DNA of 64,000 bases. Origin: UBA11650 sp963997925. GTDB lineage: Bacteria; Chloroflexota; Dehalococcoidia; Lucifugimonadales; UBA3495. This document shows positions 43,348-51,410 of the stretch, in pieces; position 1 is the stretch's first letter, and each line of letters starts with the position of its first letter. The position numbers and the translations under genes are program-made. The stretch covers positions 17,899 through 81,898 of the forward strand of contig CAXEOX010000001.1 in NCBI GenBank assembly GCA_963997925.1. Reading direction: 5' to 3'. The notes below the pieces were generated by a model. It was not told the origin of the DNA, searched no databases, and saw nothing but the letters and a program-made list of their open reading frames with translations.

Positions 43348-44430
43348 ATGAAAATCACCAGCGTGGAGTGCTTGATTCTTGACCGTGCCAATCCCTTCGT
43401 CAGGGTATATACCGACGAGGGAATCACGGGAATCGGTGAATGCTTCCGCCGCCAGCCTCAGGTGATTAAGACATTGGTCGAGCACATACTGACCCCGGCG
43501 CTGGTTGGTAAGGACCCATTGGACAATGAGCTCCGTTGGCGGGACATGTACCGTGCCGGTTCAGCATCCGACATGGGCGGTGCGGTCTACTGTGCCATCG
43601 CTGGCTTGGACATCGCCCTCTGGGACATCAAGGGTAAAGCCTTGGGAATGCCCATACACAAGCTGTTGGGGGGCAAGCTCAAAGACAAAATCAGGATGTA
43701 TGCCAGTTCCCTACGCCGGGACTTGTCCCCTAGCGAAGAGGCCCGGCGCGCTGCGTCTTTCGTTGAGCAGGGGTTTACGGGGTACAAACTGCACAGCGCG
43801 GTCCCAGGGGAGATGGACGACCCCGCCGACCAGACTATCGAAACGGTGCGGGCGGTCAGGGCCGCCGTTGGAGACAACATCGATATATTGGTAGACGTGA
43901 ACGGAGCATTCACGACCCATCATGCACTGGAGATTGGGAGGGCATTGGAAAACCTGGGAGTATTCCACTTTGAAGAGCCCCGGCCCCACTTCGACCTGCC
44001 AGGACTGGCCACGGTCGCCGACACGCTGGACATACCCATCGCCTCGGGAGAAATGATTTACACTCACCAGCAATACAGGGACCTGATTCTCCAGGGGCAC
44101 GTGGACATCTTGCAGCCAGACATCGTTAAGGTGCCTGGATTCACAGAGTTCCAGAAGATTGCCGCTCTAGCGTCGGCCTTCGGTAAACCCATCACAGTAC
44201 ACAACACCCAACCCACCATCAGCACTGTCGCTCATCTACACGTCTGCGCCGTCTACGCCAACATACCCTACGCCCAGGAGTACAATATCGAACCTCTGAG
44301 CATCCGTGACGAATGGCCCATCTTAAAAGAGCCTCTACAAGTGATAGACGGGTATTTGAAGGTGCCCGACGGCCCGGGATTGGGAGTGGAGTTTGATGAG
44401 GATGTTGTGAAGAGGCTTGCTGCGGCGTAG
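43348..44430 (+). CDS. Mandelate racemase / muconate lactonizing enzyme family (enolase superfamily)
   Basis: 360 residues, an acid-sugar dehydratase or racemase fold. Mg ligands D183 (LVDVNG), E209 (FEEPR) and E235 (ASGEM). The general base pair of the mandelate racemase subgroup is present: D258 and H285, 27 residues apart (PITVHNTQP). The K-x-K motif reads K147-L-H149. This combination suggests a sugar-acid dehydratase, e.g. galactonate/gluconate type, rather than muconate cycloisomerase. ATG 43348 with GAGAGGTACAAC. Members of this family are numerous in SAR202. The substrate is not determined. Confidence 0.9.
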   Translation: MKITSVECLILDRANPFVRVYTDEGITGIGECFRRQPQVIKTLVEHILTPALVGKDPLDNELRWRDMYRAGSASDMGGAVYCAIAGLDIALWDIKGKALGMPIHKLLGGKLKDKIRMYASSLRRDLSPSEEARRAASFVEQGFTGYKLHSAVPGEMDDPADQTIETVRAVRAAVGDNIDILVDVNGAFTTHHALEIGRALENLGVFHFEEPRPHFDLPGLATVADTLDIPIASGEMIYTHQQYRDLILQGHVDILQPDIVKVPGFTEFQKIAALASAFGKPITVHNTQPTISTVAHLHVCAVYANIPYAQEYNIEPLSIRDEWPILKEPLQVIDGYLKVPDGPGLGVEFDEDVVKRLAAA

Positions 44431-44483
44431 GCGAGTCTAGAGTTGAGGGCCTTGGTTTTAAGGCGATACGGGAAATCCCCCTG

Positions 44484-44504
44484 CCCCCCTTTAACAAAGG
44501 GGGG
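44484..44504. repeat. CCCCCCTTT hairpin
   Basis: CCCCCCTTT, loop AAC, AAAGGGGGG, 9-bp perfect stem between the convergent enolase-superfamily and VOC genes. Core shared with 38.3 kb. Confidence 0.6.
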
Positions 44505-44530
44505 TTGGAGGAATCTGGTTGCGCTGAGGG

Positions 44531-44929
44531 TTAGACCAATACGCCGAACCCGGAGACGGTGCATAGCTCGATGCGGTTGCCGTCGGGATCGTCTAGGTAG
44601 CAGGCCCTCTGGCCGTCGTTCCGAGTTTGGATCTCGGTGACTTCGATACCCGCTCCCATGACTGCGTCGCGGGCTGCATCAAGATCATCGACCTCGAAGG
44701 CTGTGTGGTGGGACGGCGCCGATGGGGCGAGGACGTTTTCGATGATGTGGACCATGGCTCCGCTGGGTAGTTGGAGCCAGTAGAGATGGTCGCCGTTGAC
44801 CATCTTCGGGATCTGTTTCAGCCCCAATATCTCCTGGTACCATTTCAACGCAGCGTCTTTGTTCCTTACGTTGTAGGTTATGTGGTTGATGTTCTTTAGC
44901 CTGACGTTGTCGTTCCCCAATACTGACAT
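44531..44929 (-). CDS. VOC family (glyoxalase/bleomycin-resistance) protein
   Basis: 132 residues. KNINHITYNVRNKDAALKWYQEILGL opens the first module with a His ligand, SHHTAFEVDDLDAARDAVMGAG the second, and ACYLDDPDGNRIELCTV supplies the last Glu ligand, so the full metal site is present. ATG 44929 follows AGGAGAGAGTA. Catalysis by isomerisation, ring cleavage or epimerisation is possible; no more can be said. Confidence 0.87.
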   Translation of the reverse strand: MSVLGNDNVRLKNINHITYNVRNKDAALKWYQEILGLKQIPKMVNGDHLYWLQLPSGAMVHIIENVLAPSAPSHHTAFEVDDLDAARDAVMGAGIEVTEIQTRNDGQRACYLDDPDGNRIELCTVSGFGVLV

Positions 44930-45023
44930 TACTCTCTCCTGTCATCACCGCATTCGGTGGAGTCGCCCCATAATAACAGGCTTACCACCGAAAAGAGAAT
45001 CCCAGGGGCAATCTGTCCCAAAG

Positions 45024-46625
45024 TCAGCTAATCACGTCGGCTATTCGCTCCCCAATCATCAAGACCGTGGGGTTGATGGGTGCCCGCACCAGGTCGGGCA
45101 TGATGGATGCGTCGACGATGCGCAGGCCTTCCAAGCCGTGGACCTTCCCGTATTGATCGGTGACTGCCATCGGGTCACTGACCGGTCCCATCTTGCAGGT
45201 GCAGGAGATATGGGAGTAGGTGTGGGCTTCCCGCATCATCCACCGGTCCAGGGCGTCATCCGACGCTAGGTCAGTGTCCGTTGGCTCCATCCTTTCGCCT
45301 ATAACGTCAGCGAGTCGAGGATTTTCGGCCAACTTGAGACACAGTCTGACCGCTTCACGCATCCTTTCTCGATCAAATGACTCGGATAGGTAATTGTAGT
45401 CCAGGTGTGGCTGAACGGTCGGGTCTGTGGAAGTAAGAGTGAGTTGGCCCGAACTTACCGGCAGCAGCAGCCCCACCATCATCTCGACCCGCCGATCGGA
45501 TAGGTCGCTACCATCTCCCTGGTAAGTCGTGTATTCAGACGGATGGAGCCGTGGCGTAACGAAAGCCCCAAAGCTGATGCCCAAGTCGTTCCTCAGGTGG
45601 GAGCCAGTCCCAGTAAAGCGAAAGGCCACTCCACCTCGGGCCGCTCTCTCTTCTACTGGACACCCTTCCTTAACACTCCAGGTGACGTACAGCTTGGGAT
45701 GGTCACGCAGGTTCTGACCCACGCCCGGCAGGTCTAAGACCACCGGGATATCCAGGCTGCTAAGGTGCTCCGCCGGGCCGATTCCCGAAAGCATAAGAAT
45801 TTGGGGTGAGAAAACGGCCCCGGCGCTGAGAATGACTTGGTCCGCTTCCACGACGAAAACATCGCCGCCACTTTCCACCTCGACACCAGTGACTCGTCGG
45901 CCTTCCAAAACAAGGCGGCGGGCGGCGCAATTAGCGCGGATTGTCAGGTTCAGACGGTGACGTCCCTGGCTCAGGTATCCCAGTGACGTGCTGAAGCGGA
46001 CCCGGTTGTGGTTGTTGCTTATAGAAGGGCCAACGCCCTCGGAGCCCGGCTCGTTATGGTCCTGGGTCTCCGGGAACCCAGCGTCCACTATGGCGTCGTA
46101 GAATGCTGTTTGGGCGGAGTGCCACTGCTCACGGTTTGAATGGTGCACGAAGATGGGGCCGTCGTTGCCGTGGTGTTCATCCTGGCGGTCAACGTCGGTT
46201 TCCAACCGGCGGAAGTAGGACAGCACCTTGTCGAAACCCCACTCATCATTGCCCATGCCAGCCCAGGCTTGGAAATCGTCGGGGATGCCCCGGTAGAAAG
46301 CCGAGGAATTGATGGCGCTGGAACCGCCGGTGACCTTTCCCCTGGGTACGGCCATGTTGGGGGCAAGTTCGGTGGCCCGGCCCACTAGTTGCCAGTTGTG
46401 GGCGCTGGATGCCAGGGCCACGGGATGGCCGCCCGGAGTCCGCATCGGAGGGACGCCGGTGCCGGTGTCGAAGCCGAACTTTACTTCGTCGGGAAGATGC
46501 TCAAAGTCAGGATAGTCCGGTCCGGCTTCCAAGAGAAGGACGGACCGTTGAGAGTCTTCCGAGAGCCGGCTGGCCAGGATCGCCCCGGCGGACCCGGCTC
46601 CGACGATGATTACGTCATACTTCAC
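45024..46625 (-). CDS. GMC-family FAD oxidoreductase (choline dehydrogenase-like)
   Basis: 533 residues. FAD dinucleotide motif YDVIIVGAGSAGAILASRLSED at the N-terminus, signature GKVTGGSSAINSSAFYRG near 85-100, SGIGPAEHLSSLDIPVVLDLPGVGQNLRDHP near 255-285, and the C-terminal catalytic region HTYSHISCTCKMGP and NPTVLMIGERIADVI. Oxidises a primary alcohol or sugar with FAD; no signal peptide. GTG 46625 has CAGGAGGCGCAAAC upstream; a longer frame has no RBS. A broken copy of a related gene lies 150 bp upstream. Confidence 0.93.
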   Translation of the reverse strand: MKYDVIIVGAGSAGAILASRLSEDSQRSVLLLEAGPDYPDFEHLPDEVKFGFDTGTGVPPMRTPGGHPVALASSAHNWQLVGRATELAPNMAVPRGKVTGGSSAINSSAFYRGIPDDFQAWAGMGNDEWGFDKVLSYFRRLETDVDRQDEHHGNDGPIFVHHSNREQWHSAQTAFYDAIVDAGFPETQDHNEPGSEGVGPSISNNHNRVRFSTSLGYLSQGRHRLNLTIRANCAARRLVLEGRRVTGVEVESGGDVFVVEADQVILSAGAVFSPQILMLSGIGPAEHLSSLDIPVVLDLPGVGQNLRDHPKLYVTWSVKEGCPVEERAARGGVAFRFTGTGSHLRNDLGISFGAFVTPRLHPSEYTTYQGDGSDLSDRRVEMMVGLLLPVSSGQLTLTSTDPTVQPHLDYNYLSESFDRERMREAVRLCLKLAENPRLADVIGERMEPTDTDLASDDALDRWMMREAHTYSHISCTCKMGPVSDPMAVTDQYGKVHGLEGLRIVDASIMPDLVRAPINPTVLMIGERIADVIS

Positions 46626-46780
46626 GTTTGCGCCTCCTGGTTTAAGACCAAGCGCATTGTATCCCAATCAACACCGGAGCTCGCTCGGGTTGGGTCCCCT
46701 CCGGTGTCCAGTTTCAATCACCCGACGAACAGGGCCCACTGCTCACGCCCATCCTATGCGCCGGACATCCCTTATTGACC

Positions 46781-46911
46781 TGCCAGGTGACGTACAGTTT
46801 ATGATGGTCCCGCCGCCTTAGGCCCACACTCGGCAATTCCAAGAACACCGGGATTCTCAAGCTGGTTAGGTGTCCCACCAGACCGAATTCCCGATAGTAT
46901 TACAGTCGGGG
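46781..46911 (-). pseudogene. Remnant of a second GMC oxidoreductase
   Basis: Minus-strand sequence reads ILSGIRSGGTPNQLENPGVL and then, after a one-base shift, VGLRRRDHHKLYVTW. Both parts align with ILMLSGIGPAEHLSSLDIP and VGQNLRDHPKLYVTW of the intact GMC gene (45.67-45.81 kb), and the nucleotides match for most of 130 bp. A frameshift and stop codons show decay. It lies in the 560-bp gap 46626-47185, whose rest has nothing I can identify. Confidence 0.75.
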
Positions 46912-47185
46912 CACGGCGCGCAGGAGGTTGACCCTTACTGCTGGCTGAACAAACCTTGGGGACATGGAGTAGCAGCCATCGCTCCCGACGCGGCGACAAA
47001 ACTCCCGACCGGTGCCAGCATGCAGGTGTTCGCTCCCGCCGTTGGGCTGAACGTCCCAGAGGACAAGACTGAAAGATGAGCGCCTTCGCTGAAGATGCGC
47101 AGTTACGTGAAGAAAAGCGGCGGGGTAGCTTTAGATTCGCTAAGGGAATCGTTCTGAAAATACCGTGACGTCAGCTTAGAAAGAT

Positions 47186-47692
47186 CTACCTGCCCTTGGT
47201 TCGTATCTCGTTGAACACTCCGAGGCAAGTGGCAACGGCGATTCCTCCGATAGCTGCCCCCCAGTGGCTGTTGTTTACTATAGTGGCCCGCTGCCCCATG
47301 TAGGTGGCTTCGATGTTTTGCCCGTATTCCGCTCCGAGGTACGTACCCACTATCCCTCCCAATACTGCCAGAAGAACGGAAGCACCAAGTAGATACCAGC
47401 GGCTGGTTAGATTCATCCATGCCACGTACGCGCCCAAACCCGCACCCAATCCGATGCCAACCAGATAGATGTTTAGATGCACATTCCCATCCCACGCGTA
47501 TCCAACCAACTGATTAAAGTTTCTTGCCATCCAGCCACCCATAATGGCCAGAAACCCCCTATGCAAAAGCCTATGATTGTCCGAAAAATCGGAAGCATCC
47601 AGAAGTAGATCCCACCGTCTATCATATAAACCCTTCAGCGCCCCCGCACGGTCTTTTGGCCAATGCCATACTCTAGACCTGTGCCGGTTCAA
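47186..47692 (-). CDS. Glycine-rich small membrane protein, unknown
   Basis: Up to 168 residues. The last 100 contain three hydrophobic segments with GxxxG-type spacing: NIYLVGIGLGAGLGAYVAW, YLLGASVLLAVLGGIVGTYLG and WGAAIGGIAVATCLGVF. The N-terminal 50 residues (WDLLLDASDFSDNH) are soluble. TTG 47692 is the first start and has no RBS; ATG near 47542 (MGGWMARNFN) is an alternative. The frame overlaps the end of the lipoprotein-like gene upstream by 20 bp. No family recognised. Confidence 0.5.
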   Translation of the reverse strand: MNRHRSRVWHWPKDRAGALKGLYDRRWDLLLDASDFSDNHRLLHRGFLAIMGGWMARNFNQLVGYAWDGNVHLNIYLVGIGLGAGLGAYVAWMNLTSRWYLLGASVLLAVLGGIVGTYLGAEYGQNIEATYMGQRATIVNNSHWGAAIGGIAVATCLGVFNEIRTKGR

Positions 47693-47870
47693 AATGCGAT
47701 ATTAAAATAACGGTTGTAGCTATGAAGCTGACTGTAGGCGGCACCTGGACCTCTACCGGTGTGGTAGGGGCCGGGGCTGAAGTCGGTTGCTCTGATCCAC
47801 CGCAGGCGACCAGCGCCACGGTCAACAGAGCAATCAGGCCGATAGCCCAACGCCCAGGATGGAGTTTCAT
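47673..47870 (-). CDS. Short lipoprotein, possibly truncated
   Basis: 65 residues: MKLHPGRWAIGLIALLTVALVAC with a textbook lipobox (LVAC), then GGSEQPTSAPAPTTPVEV, the Thr/Pro linker typical of substrate-binding lipoproteins, and a hydrophobic FIATTVILISHF. It ends where a binding domain would be expected, so either a decayed binding lipoprotein or a small membrane-anchored peptide. It overlaps the next gene by 20 bp. No good RBS. Confidence 0.45.
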   Translation of the reverse strand: MKLHPGRWAIGLIALLTVALVACGGSEQPTSAPAPTTPVEVQVPPTVSFIATTVILISHFEPAQV

Positions 47871-47989
47871 CGAAGATCCCATATCAGGTTACTCGCCTCC
47901 ACATCGACAATAATACTAGATACATAACCCTATTCTCACTTTGGGGATAGGGCCGACTGGGAATACATCACATGGAAAGATGCTGTCAA

Positions 47990-48130
47990 GCAAGAATAAT
48001 AGGAATTCGAAATCTATATGCCGAATATTGATCATACTATAGCATAATACAACGAATAATAGTCATATATATCAATTAATAGACAGAACTCTATAACCTA
48101 TAGCGATTCAATAAATAGTGCGCTAACAAC
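47990..48130. other. AT-rich intergenic island
   Basis: Part of a 322-bp gap (47883-48204) between two membrane-protein genes on the minus strand. The central 140 bp are roughly three-quarters A+T, with many TATA, AATA and ATAAT runs, in sharp contrast to the GC-rich surroundings. No open frame or hairpin. Possible promoter/UP-element region for the minus-strand genes, a nucleoid-protein site, or a foreign scar. Confidence 0.5.
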
Positions 48131-48204
48131 AACTCAAGTCGTTTAATGGTGATTCGTAGTCAAAGCAGTATCAGTGAACTATATGGGCCATCCCTCAAGC
48201 AGGT

Positions 48205-48696
48205 TCACCGATCCTTCCCATTACGACTTGAACCACCAAATCCGAACCATCCTCTACGACGCTCCGGTCGCTTGAGATTGGCATCGGAAACTTTGTTCAG
48301 GAGATCGCCGACATAGAAGTAGCGGAAATCATAGCCCAGCAACGTGTCCAGCGCACCCCAGAGGGTGTAGAGGAAAGCGAGGAAGCCAGCGAGACCAAAC
48401 ACTAATGGAAGACGGGGCGCTACGGAGGTATAAATCATCCCGACAGCCATCAGCAGGATGAATCCCTGGACCACGGTAGCCTGCATGGCCTGGAATGATC
48501 CCCAGGCCATTCTCCGGCGCCGGAACGACCGGGAAATCATGTATGCGGCCAACGGGCAGGGAGCGAGGAATAGGGGGAATTCGTGGAGGAAAACGGTTAA
48601 CGGAATGCCGATGAGCAAGGTGCTGCCATGGGCGATAGCCCCGCCCAACCGCTCAACCTTAGAGAAAGGTGCGTCTTCACTTTCCGGTTCGTTCAA
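48205..48696 (-). CDS. DUF4870/Tic20-like small membrane protein
   Basis: 163 residues with three to four hydrophobic helices: LGGAIAHGSTLLIGIPLTVFLHEF, FPLFLAPCPLAAYMI, AMQATVVQGFILLMAVGMIY and LPLVFGLAGFLAFLYTLWGAL. The layout (AH.S…G.P..V..I, A..A.Q…) follows DUF4870. The C-terminus is basic (LKRPERRRGW). No enzymatic role known. It starts at ATG 48696, 99 bp downstream of the PEPCK-like gene on the same strand. Confidence 0.65.
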   Translation of the reverse strand: MNEPESEDAPFSKVERLGGAIAHGSTLLIGIPLTVFLHEFPLFLAPCPLAAYMISRSFRRRRMAWGSFQAMQATVVQGFILLMAVGMIYTSVAPRLPLVFGLAGFLAFLYTLWGALDTLLGYDFRYFYVGDLLNKVSDANLKRPERRRGWFGFGGSSRNGKDR

Positions 48697-48795
48697 TGGC
48701 CAGCCTCCCAGGGCGGCAGGCGGAATGACCTGCGATGAAGTGGAGGATAGAGCCGGCGGGCAGGTTACTCAACCGTTAGATGGCCAGCCAAAAGT

Positions 48796-51075
48796 TTACT
48801 CGATGATGCCAACTTGTTCGAGTGCGGCTTGACCGCTCTCAGACAGCTCCAGTCCTTGAGACAACCCGGCCTCATACATGCTCTGGATGGCTGCCATGCG
48901 GCCGGCGCTAGGACGCCGTCCTTCTCCCAAACGGGCAACCAACTCCGGCAAGGTATTGTAGGCTTGATCGACGTGCCAGTAGAAAGACAACAGCCAGGCC
49001 AGTTCGCGCTCCTCGATCGGAGACGGGATATCCGCCATATCGATTATCGCGTCTTGCACCTTGGTGTACCTTAGTATCCCGGCTTTATCCTGGGAGTCGC
49101 GGCTGTAGTACCGCCTTCGGCTCAACTCCCGCATACGGGCGGCGTAGTCGTCCTCACCGTATATCTCTTTGGGGATCCATCCTTCACGAAGGTCCAAGAC
49201 AGTTTCGCCTTGGGCATTCACAACCGCAACCGCGATGTCAGAACCCAATGTTTCGTCATGCTCGAATATCACGGCTTCCCGCAGCAAGGCCTCTTGTAAC
49301 AGTAGGGTCAGTTCTCTGGGAATCTTCCGGTACTTCGCGCCGCTGGCCTCGTCGTTGGAGTCGGCGCCCACGCCACCGGTATTGAATACGTAATACTCTT
49401 GACCCATTCCCCCCTTTTCTATCTCCCGGAGAATGTTGTGCAACAGACTGGCGTTGTCGTCCTCCAGGCCGATGATGAAGGGGTCAGAGAAATACTCCAC
49501 ATAGGGGCGGCCGATGGCCCCCACCGCCGCGCCCATCTGAACGGCTTCTCCGTACATCAGAACGCGGATGTATTGCTCCATGTTCAATCGCCGCAGCGGC
49601 GGAATCACGGTGTTCTGACGCATCACCGCCTGCCAAAATATCCGGTCCGTGTTCTCCATGGGGACGTGGACCGAGTCACTCAGGCCACCCTCAGTGATGG
49701 TTTCAATCAGATGCTGGGCATTCTTTCGGGCGATAAGCCGGGGCCGCGACAGGGTCACCCTCATGTTGCGGACGGGATTCAGCAGGTAGTTGGGAGTGGC
49801 TTCTTGGACGTTGACGGGCACGTTTTCCAAGGTCTCCTGGTCATTGGGAACTTCCTTGGTGCCACGGACGGCCTCAAAGGTTATCGGGTCTTCTTCCTGG
49901 TTCAGACCGAAAGGCATGGCATAAAAATTGTTTTCCGTCCCGTCGATGCCATGAGTGATTCGGACTTTCTTCCCTTGGCGGTCAACGTCTACCAGTTGGG
50001 CAAGGGGCTGGAGCAGGACGATGTCGTCATTCATCGGATAGACACCTTCTTCAGGGTCTTCCGACAGTCCCAGCTTTTGGGCCAATTCACTTTTCGCCAA
50101 CTCAATCATGATGGTCAGGGTGCTCTTGCCGTGCAAAGACGGCCCCACTGTGATAACCGCAGTGTTCTTTACTGCGTTGGTCAAGGTCTTAACCCGGGCC
50201 ATGCTGAGAGCGGCCTGTATGGCCAGACCCTGCTTCTGCTTGACCAAGAACATGGCGATGGACAGTGGGCCCATCTTGTGCTCGCCCACATAGTCGAATC
50301 CCAGATGGAGTGAAAGACCCTTGGTGGGAGCTTTGAAGACCAGCTTGGTCAGTCCAGATTCATTGATGCGGGCTTTCAGGTCGTCGGGCAGACCCAAGTC
50401 TTCCAACCAGTGGGGGATGGAGACTTCTAATATGTGCGGCTTGCCGGTATGTTCCGCCTGGGGGAGCTCAAAGGTGAGCTGCCGCCACATGAGAGGAATC
50501 TGCACGTAACGAGTGCCAAACAGCAATTGTCGGGCATGGAACGAACGCCCTGGAGCGTCACAGATCTGACGATCGGACTGGACAATGGTTTTCCCTGCCG
50601 AAAATTGCTCGGCCATGTATCTATTTATGTAGGTGAACACCTCGGCGAAAAGACTCTGAGAGTCTTCATTAAAAGCCAAGGCGTCGCGGTTCTTGGGAAA
50701 GCCGTCGATGAAATACTGGGTAAGATCGGGACGCCTAACCACGCCCAGCTGGCTGAAAAAAGCCAGTCCGCCACTGTCCAACCGAACAACCACTTCCGGC
50801 CAAGCTCTGGTAGCTGCTCTGCCAGCGGCGTTTGCTTCTTCGGCTTCCTTATCCAACTGACTGGCTTCAGCTAATATCTTAGCCCTTTCCGCTTCAGGCA
50901 AGTCCTGTAGAACGGACATATGGCCGAACAACCAATCATTGGGCGGGTTGAAATACTGGCTATCTGTCTTCTGGCCGCTTGAGGCCAATCCTACCAACTG
51001 GTCTAACTCTTTCAGGAAATCCGGGTTGACTGCCGGAGCGGCCAGAGGACTCTGCTGCTGGCGCTCCGAACTCAT
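48796..51075 (-). CDS. PEP carboxykinase (ATP)-superfamily protein, divergent and enlarged
   Basis: 759 residues, about 220 more than ATP-type PckA. P-loop GPSLHGKSTL near residues 311-320 in place of GLSGTGKTTL, acidic metal block YPMNDDIVLL near 350, and the C-terminal part TVIPPLRRLNMEQYI … YYVFNTGGVGADS follows the PEPCK pattern (GVLPPV.KLT.EQ; LVNTGW.GG). The N-terminal domain shows APGRSFHARQLLFGTRY, like the N-terminal PEPCK domain. The substrate-binding R.S..D.F block is not obvious. ATG 51075 lacks a strong RBS. Could be a true PEP carboxykinase of a deep branch or a kinase of the same fold; I favour the first weakly. A membrane protein follows. Confidence 0.6.
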   Translation of the reverse strand: MSSERQQQSPLAAPAVNPDFLKELDQLVGLASSGQKTDSQYFNPPNDWLFGHMSVLQDLPEAERAKILAEASQLDKEAEEANAAGRAATRAWPEVVVRLDSGGLAFFSQLGVVRRPDLTQYFIDGFPKNRDALAFNEDSQSLFAEVFTYINRYMAEQFSAGKTIVQSDRQICDAPGRSFHARQLLFGTRYVQIPLMWRQLTFELPQAEHTGKPHILEVSIPHWLEDLGLPDDLKARINESGLTKLVFKAPTKGLSLHLGFDYVGEHKMGPLSIAMFLVKQKQGLAIQAALSMARVKTLTNAVKNTAVITVGPSLHGKSTLTIMIELAKSELAQKLGLSEDPEEGVYPMNDDIVLLQPLAQLVDVDRQGKKVRITHGIDGTENNFYAMPFGLNQEEDPITFEAVRGTKEVPNDQETLENVPVNVQEATPNYLLNPVRNMRVTLSRPRLIARKNAQHLIETITEGGLSDSVHVPMENTDRIFWQAVMRQNTVIPPLRRLNMEQYIRVLMYGEAVQMGAAVGAIGRPYVEYFSDPFIIGLEDDNASLLHNILREIEKGGMGQEYYVFNTGGVGADSNDEASGAKYRKIPRELTLLLQEALLREAVIFEHDETLGSDIAVAVVNAQGETVLDLREGWIPKEIYGEDDYAARMRELSRRRYYSRDSQDKAGILRYTKVQDAIIDMADIPSPIEERELAWLLSFYWHVDQAYNTLPELVARLGEGRRPSAGRMAAIQSMYEAGLSQGLELSESGQAALEQVGIIE

Positions 51076-51410
51076 ACTTTCTTATCCAATGGGAATCCCC
51101 CTGCTCATTCCACACGTATTCAGCCGCCTCGGCACCCTTCAATTTCCATGCACAAGCCGGCAAAATTATGCTACATGTTTGCCGCTGCCAAGTCAAAGAT
51201 TATGTACCCTCAAAACACCGAATCTCCAAGGTGATTTGCCTTCTGGGGTCCCGTCACATCAAAATGCCGACAGCAAGAAATATTGGAGGAAGGATCACTG
51301 GTGGGACGCCGGTAGGCCATCGGCCCGATGAGTAATCTCCGGCCCGGTGTTAGAATAAGCCGGGCTTACGTTCTCGCCTAATCACGTATATCGAATGAAA
51401 GGGGTTGTTG
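51076..51410. other. 335-bp gap between divergent genes
   Basis: No coding sequence. Holds two small inverted repeats near the TPP-enzyme gene: CATCG-GCC-CGATG at 51318-51330, and GCCCGG/CCGGGC about 51342-51366. It must contain the promoters of the two flanking genes, but no clear -35/-10 pair stands out. Confidence 0.5.
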
